Shown here one piece after another: positions 1 to 4,475 of a DNA stretch of 6,511 nt. The position numbers and the translations under genes were made by a program. How positions within the stretch are numbered: position 1 is the first letter of the stretch; the number at the start of each line of letters is the position of its first letter. The notes below the pieces were generated by a model. The model had not been told where the DNA came from and ran no database searches. It saw only the letters and a program-made list of their open reading frames with translations. Source of the DNA: Archangium sp. (GTDB lineage: Bacteria > Myxococcota > Myxococcia > Myxococcales > Myxococcaceae); contig JAEUJR010000837.1 in assembly GCA_016793585.1 (NCBI GenBank), forward strand, positions 1 through 6,511, in the 5' to 3' direction.

Positions 1-300
1 CGGCTCGAGGGCCAGGGAGTCACCGCAAACGCCGTGCACCCGGGCGTGGTGGCGACGGGGCTGCGTCGAGAGGCGCCGCCGAACGCGCGCGAGCCGAAGA
101 ATCCACTCACCCCCCAGGCTGGTGCGGTGGGGCCGCTCCACCTGGCGATGTCGCCCACGCTCGCGAACATCACGGGCCGCTACTTCGAAGGCACGGAGCA
201 GATGCCCGCCTCGGGAGCCGCCAACGACGTGAAGCTTCAGGAGCGGCTGTGGGCGTTGTCGAGACAGCTGCTCAAGCTGCCGCCTGAAGCCGAGCGCTGA
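1..300 (+). CDS. SDR-family NAD(P)-dependent oxidoreductase, C-terminal part (5' end outside window)
   Basis: This is the last 99 residues of a short-chain dehydrogenase/reductase, read in frame 1 from the left edge to TGA at 298-300. The visible part opens with GVTANAVHPGVVATGL, the conserved N-x-V-H-P-G block that follows the catalytic Tyr-Lys in this family and contacts the nicotinamide cofactor. Further on come LTPQAGAVGPLHLAMSPTL and ITGRYFEG, then a tail with LQERLWALSRQL. That ending resembles retinol-dehydrogenase or WW-oxidoreductase-like SDRs, which share the 'TPe.GA...YLA.SP...TGkYF' and 'LWe.S' pattern. The Rossmann fold, cofactor motif and YxxxK lie upstream, outside the window, so neither substrate nor NADH/NADPH preference can be read. 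A GTG at 34 sits in the middle of the conserved motif and is not the start. The gene converges on the barrel protein gene with only 9 bp between the stops. Confidence 0.9.
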   Translation, partial: RLEGQGVTANAVHPGVVATGLRREAPPNAREPKNPLTPQAGAVGPLHLAMSPTLANITGRYFEGTEQMPASGAANDVKLQERLWALSRQLLKLPPEAER

Positions 301-309
301 GCCGCCAGC

Positions 310-879
310 TCAGAAGGCCACGCCGACGCGAAGCTGCACGTCGATTTCCCAGAGGCCGACGACGCCGGTGAACGTCTTGCTGAGGGCCGCGACGATGGCG
401 GCTCCGCCTCCGACGCCGAGGTACAGGTGGTTCCAGACGACCCAGTTCCAGCCGAGGGTTCCACCAACACCGGCCGCGAAGGAGAGACCATTGGGGTACG
501 GCGCCGGGCAATAGTCACCGTCAGTTCGACGTGAACTCTGGGACCCCACCGTCCAGCTGAGGCGCATGACGAACTTCGGCAGCAGGTAGAAGCCGTCGCG
601 ACGGTTGGGCGCTCCGAACGGGCGAATCTCGGGGCCCACCGAGAGCCAGCCCACCCAGCCGCCAGACGCACACTCGTCCCAGATCAGATGCTTCCGACCA
701 ATCCACGCGGCGTCGGTCGTCAGCGCGACTCTCGGAGCCACCGGAACCGAGGCGCCCAGAGACAACGCAAAGGTCTGGATGAGAAACGGCGCCGCCGCAA
801 CGTTCACCCACGCCGCGGCTTGCGGGTCTGCTGGCTCCGCGAGAAGCACAAGTGAGAGCGTCACGCTGAGCACGTGCAC
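310..879 (-). CDS. Predicted secreted outer-membrane beta-barrel protein (hypothetical)
   Basis: I do not recognise the family. From GTG at 879 the product has 189 residues. It begins with a short hydrophobic signal (HVLSVTLSLVLLA, likely cleaved after Ala14 before EPADPQ). The rest has runs with alternating polar and hydrophobic residues typical of barrel strands, for example GFYLLPKFVMRLSW (96-109), LYLGVGGGAAIVAAL (152-166) and GLWEIDVQLRVGVAF. It ends in Phe, the usual last residue of outer-membrane barrels. It is rich in Gly and Trp. The only two cysteines, Cys70 and Cys124, could form a disulfide in the periplasm or outside. The frame stays open to a GTG at 936, but that start would overlap the stop of the Kelch gene and put 19 polar residues before the signal, so I prefer 879 (873 is also possible). 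It lies 38 bp downstream of the Kelch lipoprotein gene and is probably co-transcribed with it. Envelope location is well supported; function is unknown. Confidence 0.72.
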   Translation of the reverse strand: MHVLSVTLSLVLLAEPADPQAAAWVNVAAAPFLIQTFALSLGASVPVAPRVALTTDAAWIGRKHLIWDECASGGWVGWLSVGPEIRPFGAPNRRDGFYLLPKFVMRLSWTVGSQSSRRTDGDYCPAPYPNGLSFAAGVGGTLGWNWVVWNHLYLGVGGGAAIVAALSKTFTGVVGLWEIDVQLRVGVAF

Positions 880-882
880 CTG

Positions 883-910
883 ATTGTGACGGCAACCTTG
901 AAAATGTGAA
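883..910 (-). promoter_or_regulatory. Possible sigma-70-type promoter in the AT-richer gap before the barrel gene
   Basis: The 38-bp gap between the Kelch stop and the barrel gene is noticeably richer in A/T than its surroundings. Read on the minus strand it holds TTCACA (910-905, 5 of 6 to TTGACA), a 16-bp spacer, and CACAAT (888-883, 4 of 6 to TATAAT). Transcription would begin near 876, downstream of GTG 879, so using it would require the GTG at 873 or 864 or a nearly leaderless message. This conflict and the short motif lengths keep confidence low. The gene may simply be read through from the Kelch gene. Confidence 0.2.
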
Positions 911-917
911 TCGTTGA

Positions 918-3407
918 TCAGGGCAGGAACAGCCACGTCGACGCGCCGGTGCTGAGCGTGAGTCGATTACGAACGGTGTCGTAGGCCATGGCCTGTGCAC
1001 CACGCGGAGCCGCCCGCACCATCGCCTGCGCCCAGCTCGTGCCGTCCCACTCCCACGTCTGAATCGCGTTCGGCGGCTCGGTGACGAGCACCAGCTTCTG
1101 CCGCGAAACGTCGAAGGCCATCGCCGCGGCAATCGAGGGTGGCATCACGGCCGAAGGTCGCAGCGACCACGTCTGTCCGTCCCACTCCCAGGTTCCCGTC
1201 GCGCGCTCGCCACCGACGAGCACCACGCGTTGCCGCCGCGCGTCCCACGCCATCACGTGAAACGCGCGCGCACCCGGAGCCGTCATCGGGAACGCCTGCA
1301 CCCAGCTCGTGCCGTCGAACGCCCAGGTGTCTCCCAGCGGCTGCTGATTCGCCGTGCCGCCAAACAGCACCAGGCGTCGATGGAGCTCGTCGTACGCGAG
1401 CCCGAAGAAGTTCCGCGGAGGAGGAGACGTCGTGAGCACCCGCTCCGTCCACGTCAGGCCGTCCCATTCCCAGAGCTCGCTGGTGGGAGCGTTGAGCGAG
1501 GCGCTCTGGTCGCCACCGAACGCGAGCACGCGCCGCCGCGCGGTGTCGTACGCCAGCTTGCGGCTGTACCGCGGTGGTGGCGCCGTCGCCGAGGAGCGCT
1601 GACTCCACGAGGTGCCGTCGAACTCCCACGTCTCGGTGACGCGCGAGGTGCGGCCGATGCCCACCGCCACCACCAGCCCGCGCGCCGAGTCCCACGTGAG
1701 GTCGGACGCGTCGCCGTACGCAAAGCCGGGCACGGTGGGAGGCACCCGCAGCCATGTCTGGCCATCGAACGTCCACACGCCGGCGCTCGGCGTGAAGAGC
1801 GTCACGCGTCGACTCGTCGCGTCCCACACCACCGAGCTGGCGCGCTCGAAGGCGGGAGTGGCTGCGTCATCGAGCTTCGCCCAACTCGCGCCGTCGAACT
1901 CCCACGTGTCGGGCGCGAGCACGCCGCTCTGCAGGTCGCCCGCGCGCAACACCACCCGCCGACGAACGGCGTCCCAGGCCATCAGCGGGTGCGCGCGTGG
2001 CGCCGGCTCGAGCGCCAGCGTTCTCGCCACCCAATTCATGCCATCGAGCTCCCACGTCTGCGCGACCGGCTCGAAGAAGGTGCTGCCTTGAATCACCTTC
2101 TCGGCCTCGCCTCCGAAGAGCACCAGGCGGCGCCGGCTCGAGTCGTAGACGAGGCCGTGGTTGACGCGGCCCTGCGGACGATTCGGCGTGATGCGCTCGG
2201 ACCACTCGCGGCCATTCCATTCCCACGTGTCGGCGTGGAGCGGCGCGCGGGCGGTCGACGAGCCTCCAAACAGCACCACCACACGCTTCACCGGGTCGTA
2301 CGTCATCGCGTGGCCCGCACGGGGAGGCGGCGAGAGGGCGGGCGACCGACGCGTCCACGTCGTGCCGTCAAACTCCCACGTGTCCGAGAGCAGCCCGGTG
2401 AGGTCGCGCCCACCGAAGAGCAGCACGCGACGCCTGGCCGCGTCGTACGCGAGCGCGTGACCGCTCCGCGCGCTCGGCGCATCGACGGGGAAACGCTGTC
2501 GCCAGCCCGTGCGGTCCCACTCCCAGGTCTCGGCGGTGGCGCCGAGCGTGTCGCTGAACAGCACCACGCGGTCGCGCGCCACGTCGAACGCCGTCGGACC
2601 AATCGCTTCGTCGAGCGGCACCCAGCGGTTCGAGCACTGCGCCGTCACCGGTCGCGGGCGTTGCGTGCACACGCCGCTCAGGCAGAGGTCGACGCGGTCA
2701 GCCAGACAATCGTCGCGCCCGCACAACGTTCCATCGGGCGCCGGCTCGACCGAGCAGCCCGTCGTCGGTGAGCAGACCCCGACCGTGCACGGTGAAGGCG
2801 CCGGGCACTCTCGCAGCGTCGTCGAACACCCCTCGGTCTCGGAGCACGCGTCGATGGTGCACGCGTCGCCGTCGTCACACGTCTTCAGCACGCCTTCGCA
2901 CACGCCGTCGGCACAGCCGCCACGCACGCAGTTGGTCTCACACGACGTTCCCCGCGGCTTCGGTGCTTCGACACAGCGGGCTGCCGTCGCGACGAAGCGG
3001 GTGTCGAGGCAGACGCTCGAGGCCACACACTCGGGCACGCGCAGGCCTTCGCCCGACAGCTCGACCGTCGACGCCTCGAGCACGAGCGCGCCCGTGGCGG
3101 TGCCCTCTTGCTCCGGCGTGAACACGACCTCGAGCAGCTGCTCGTCGCCTGCGCCGACCGTGATGCTGGCGAACGCCGTGGAGAATGGAGACGAGACCGA
3201 GAGCGTGGCGGTCGCGGGAGCGTCGCCCGTGTTGCGAATGGAGAGCGTCTGTCTCGCGCTCGAGCCGATGAACGTCGGCGTGAAGACGAGCTGCGACGGC
3301 GCGACGATGAGGTGTGGAGCGACCGGCGTGACAGTGGGTGGGCCGCACCTGCAAGACGAGGTGACGCACCACAGGGCCGCGACGAGGAGCTGAGCGCGGC
3401 TGATCAT
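918..3407 (-). CDS. Large Kelch-repeat lipoprotein with ASH/choice-of-anchor-D domain and Cys-rich segment
   Basis: The 829-residue product is modular. (1) Residues 1-19 are a lipoprotein-type signal, MISRAQLLVAALWCVTSSC, with Cys19 the likely lipidated residue; Thr at -3 makes the lipobox imperfect. (2) Residues about 31-122 form an ASPM/SPD-2/Hydin (choice-of-anchor D) Ig-like domain, with LSIRNTGDAPATATL, LLEVVFTPEQEGTATGAL and a closing VELSGEGL. (3) Residues 127-258 contain 20 cysteines, with CDDGDACTIDACSETEGC at 177-194. (4) Residues 261-829 are about 12 Kelch repeats of the form 'R.gHa..YD..RRRvvLFGG....dTWEwDG..W'. The chosen ATG at 3407 has a good Shine-Dalgarno (AAGGG, 7 nt spacing). 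The frame is open further upstream, but that extension is Arg/Ala-rich, lacks a signal and would overlap the divergent gene. Kelch propellers usually bind proteins or glycans, so a surface binding or adhesion role is inferred; the true ligand is unknown. The barrel gene follows 38 bp downstream. Confidence 0.9.
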   Translation of the reverse strand: MISRAQLLVAALWCVTSSCRCGPPTVTPVAPHLIVAPSQLVFTPTFIGSSARQTLSIRNTGDAPATATLSVSSPFSTAFASITVGAGDEQLLEVVFTPEQEGTATGALVLEASTVELSGEGLRVPECVASSVCLDTRFVATAARCVEAPKPRGTSCETNCVRGGCADGVCEGVLKTCDDGDACTIDACSETEGCSTTLRECPAPSPCTVGVCSPTTGCSVEPAPDGTLCGRDDCLADRVDLCLSGVCTQRPRPVTAQCSNRWVPLDEAIGPTAFDVARDRVVLFSDTLGATAETWEWDRTGWRQRFPVDAPSARSGHALAYDAARRRVLLFGGRDLTGLLSDTWEFDGTTWTRRSPALSPPPRAGHAMTYDPVKRVVVLFGGSSTARAPLHADTWEWNGREWSERITPNRPQGRVNHGLVYDSSRRRLVLFGGEAEKVIQGSTFFEPVAQTWELDGMNWVARTLALEPAPRAHPLMAWDAVRRRVVLRAGDLQSGVLAPDTWEFDGASWAKLDDAATPAFERASSVVWDATSRRVTLFTPSAGVWTFDGQTWLRVPPTVPGFAYGDASDLTWDSARGLVVAVGIGRTSRVTETWEFDGTSWSQRSSATAPPPRYSRKLAYDTARRRVLAFGGDQSASLNAPTSELWEWDGLTWTERVLTTSPPPRNFFGLAYDELHRRLVLFGGTANQQPLGDTWAFDGTSWVQAFPMTAPGARAFHVMAWDARRQRVVLVGGERATGTWEWDGQTWSLRPSAVMPPSIAAAMAFDVSRQKLVLVTEPPNAIQTWEWDGTSWAQAMVRAAPRGAQAMAYDTVRNRLTLSTGASTWLFLP
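1042..2528 (-). repeat. Tandem in-frame DNA repeat coding the Kelch 'TWEWDG..W' strand, 11 copies
   Basis: On the plus strand a 17-base element close to CCGTCGAACTCCCACGT recurs at 1042, 1177, 1312, 1459, 1615, 1762, 1891, 2041, 2212, 2365 and 2512. Spacings are 135, 135, 147, 156, 147, 129, 150, 171, 153 and 147 bases, all multiples of three, as expected for protein repeats inside one gene. Each copy, read on the minus strand, encodes the conserved TW-E-W/F-DG segment. CCCAGCTCGTGCCGTC is identical at 1031 and 1301. The copies are diverged elsewhere, so this is an old internal duplication and not a recent identical array. The last blade (residues 803-829, at the low-coordinate end) keeps only STWLFLP and lacks the DG part. 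Confidence 0.88.
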
Positions 3408-3474
3408 TCGAAGGCCCTTATGCGCGGCACCGCAGGAACGGACAACGCGCCGCGGAGTGGTACACAGCCCCGCC
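3408..3474. promoter_or_regulatory. Divergent intergenic region between Kelch lipoprotein and Gre-like genes
   Basis: This 67-bp gap must hold the upstream signals of both the minus-strand Kelch gene and the plus-strand Gre-like gene, unless one promoter lies inside a neighbour. For the Gre-like gene the best match is CGGACA (3439-3444), a 16-bp spacer and TACACA (3461-3466), which is weak and very close to the start. For the Kelch gene TTGTCC (3445-3440), 17 bp and CATAAG (3422-3417) can be read on the minus strand, but its -10 overlaps the Shine-Dalgarno. The position as a shared control region is clear; the exact promoter elements are not. Confidence 0.4.
3415..3419 (-). promoter_or_regulatory. 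Ribosome binding site deciding the Kelch lipoprotein start
   Basis: AAGGG on the minus strand is followed by a 7-nt spacer (CCTTCGA) and ATG at 3407. This places the start directly before the hydrophobic signal sequence and rules out the longer open frame that extends to 3614. Confidence 0.7.
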
Positions 3475-3945
3475 GTGAAGCGCACCAAAGCCCAGCTCAA
3501 GGCCGAGCTCGTCGCCATTCTCGAAGCCACCCTCGCTGGCCTCGAGCGCGCGCACGCTGACGCCCGCGAAGGCGCCACCCACGAAGAGGCGAAGCCCGAG
3601 AACGACAAAGACACGCGCGCCCTCGAGCAGAGCTACCTCGCGCGAGGCCAGGCGATGCGCATCGAGACGCTGAAGGCGGGCCTGGCGACCCTGAGCGTGA
3701 TGGCGTTGACGGCCAGCGACACGGCGAAGCCGGGCGCGGTGGTGGAGGTCGAGGACGATGACGGAGAAGCGCTCGTTTATTTCGTCGCGCCCGAAGGTGG
3801 CGGCACGAAGCTGAAGGGCGGCGTGCTGGTGGTGACGCCAGCGTCTCCGGTGGGCGCGGCGCTCATCGGGAAACGCGAAGGCGACGAGGTCGAGCTCCGC
3901 CTCGCCGGCAAGGCGCGGGTGCTCACCATCGTGCGCGTGAGCTGA
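3475..3945 (+). CDS. GreA/GreB-family transcription elongation factor-like protein
   Basis: The 156-residue product matches the size of GreA (about 158) and its two-part build. Residues 1-76 are charged, heptad-like helix (KAQLKAELVAILEATLAGLERAHADA, interrupted near 33-50, then LARGQAMRIETLKAGLATL), as in the Gre N-terminal coiled coil that enters the RNA polymerase secondary channel. Residues about 85-156 form the C-terminal globular domain, ending with SPVGAALIGKREGDEVEL (124-141), the hallmark Gre/FKBP-like segment. Known Gre factors rescue backtracked polymerase by stimulating transcript cleavage through acidic residues at the coil tip. The tip here, around residues 35-51 (THEEAKPENDKDTRALE), differs from the GreA form but is acidic. 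GTG at 3475 is chosen because it immediately precedes KRTKAQLKAEL; a GTG at 3457 adds only six residues. No good Shine-Dalgarno is visible. It could instead be a Gre paralogue that competes for the polymerase channel without cleavage activity. Confidence 0.8.
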   Translation: MKRTKAQLKAELVAILEATLAGLERAHADAREGATHEEAKPENDKDTRALEQSYLARGQAMRIETLKAGLATLSVMALTASDTAKPGAVVEVEDDDGEALVYFVAPEGGGTKLKGGVLVVTPASPVGAALIGKREGDEVELRLAGKARVLTIVRVS

Positions 3946-3966
3946 CCGGCCAACCCCACGGGTGTT

Positions 3967-4006
3967 CTCGAGCGTCGTGGCCGAAAACGTTCGAGCGGTC
4001 ACTTTT
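3967..4006 (+). terminator. Possible intrinsic terminator after the Gre-like gene
   Basis: An 8-bp stem, CTCGAGCG (3967-3974) with CGTTCGAG (3988-3995, one G-U pair), encloses a 13-nt loop. A second short inverted pair, TGACCG (3943-3948, overlapping the stop codon) with CGGTCA (3996-4001), could extend the base of the fold. TTTT follows at 4003-4006. The loop is large and the T-run short, so this may be a weak terminator or an unrelated hairpin. If it works, it separates the Gre-like gene from the downstream pair. Confidence 0.3.
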
Positions 4007-4044
4007 CTGCGCAACCCCGGTACGACACCGTCCGACAATGGAGC

Positions 4045-4437
4045 ATGTCCTTCAAGGTCGCCAACCTGCCGTCGTTGTTTGGGAAGCCCGTTGACACCCT
4101 CCTTCCGGCCAACGCGACTCGTCTGGGCAAGCCGAGCGTCAGCCCGGATGTGAAGCAGGGCCCTGTCACGAACCTTGGTTTCGGGCTCTCGTCTTTCGAC
4201 CTCGACGGAGATGGAAAGTCGGACGTCGAGCGGCGTCGCTTCAACTGGGCCAGCGCAGACTCGTTCGTCTTCCACGATGACGAAGGCAACAAGGCCATCG
4301 CCATCTCGCTGGGCGCGCACACGAACAAGATTCAGCAGGTCATCACGGTCATCGGCTCCGACATCACGCTGCGACGCGACCTTGACGGTGACGGCAAGGT
4401 CGACTTCGAGAAGAAGCTGACGGCGCTGCCGGAATAG
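4045..4437 (+). CDS. Small protein with two DxDxDG calcium-binding-type loops (hypothetical)
   Basis: I do not recognise the family. The 130-residue product carries two near-identical acidic loops, DLDGDGKSDVE (52-62) and DLDGDGKVDFE (112-122), exactly 60 residues apart. The DxDxDGxxD pattern is that of calcium loops in dockerin, thrombospondin type-3 and EF-hand-like proteins. Between them is a beta-rich stretch (SFVFHDDEGNKAIAISLG, KIQQVITVIGSDITLRR), so each loop probably leads into a strand. There is no signal peptide or lipobox: the N-terminus (MSFKVANLPSLFGKPVDTLL) is only mildly hydrophobic. ATG 4045 is the first possible start, because the frame upstream has no ATG, GTG or TTG back to the TGA ending the Gre-like gene. 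GGAG lies only one base before it, so translation signals are weak. The acylase gene begins 38 bp downstream, suggesting a shared transcript. Calcium binding is inferred from the loops; the role is unknown. Confidence 0.75.
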   Translation: MSFKVANLPSLFGKPVDTLLPANATRLGKPSVSPDVKQGPVTNLGFGLSSFDLDGDGKSDVERRRFNWASADSFVFHDDEGNKAIAISLGAHTNKIQQVITVIGSDITLRRDLDGDGKVDFEKKLTALPE

Positions 4438-4475
4438 TGCGTGTTCTGGTGAGCGGTATTGCGTAGGCCGCGCGG

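Noticed and set aside
296..313. Small inverted repeat CTGAG/CTCAG between the convergent SDR and barrel genes as a bidirectional terminator
   Set aside because: The stem has only 5 bp and arises largely because two TGA stop codons face each other; there is no T-run on either side.
1230..2771. 513-codon open frame on the plus strand, antisense to the Kelch gene
   Set aside because: The translation is dominated by Arg, Ala, His and Pro with no recognisable domain. It is the complement of a GC-rich repeated gene whose regular codon pattern keeps the opposite strand open.
3417..3445. Minus-strand promoter TTGTCC-17-CATAAG for the Kelch gene
   Set aside because: Its -10 overlaps the AAGGG ribosome binding site, and the predicted transcript would start about 3 nt before ATG, losing that site. 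The two readings exclude each other and the ribosome site is the stronger.
3408..3614. N-terminal extension of the Kelch lipoprotein to a start at 3614
   Set aside because: The 69 extra residues are Arg/Ala/Ser-rich, overlap the divergent Gre-like gene and would bury the signal peptide. The ATG at 3407 has a good ribosome binding site.
3943..4047. Stop-codon readthrough fusing the Gre-like and Ca-loop proteins, which lie in one frame with a single TGA (followed by C) between them
   Set aside because: A 33-codon open spacer is unremarkable at this GC content, the linker shows no conserved-looking sequence, and ATG 4045 gives a sensible independent protein.
3418..4320. 300-codon minus-strand open frame across the Gre-like and Ca-loop genes
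   Set aside because: The plus strand carries clear Gre and DxDxDG motifs in two separate frames with sensible ends; the minus-strand product is Arg-rich and featureless.
4437..4466. Nine-residue leader-like frame (GTG to TAG) just before the acylase gene
   Set aside because: It has no ribosome binding site of its own and is too short to distinguish from chance.
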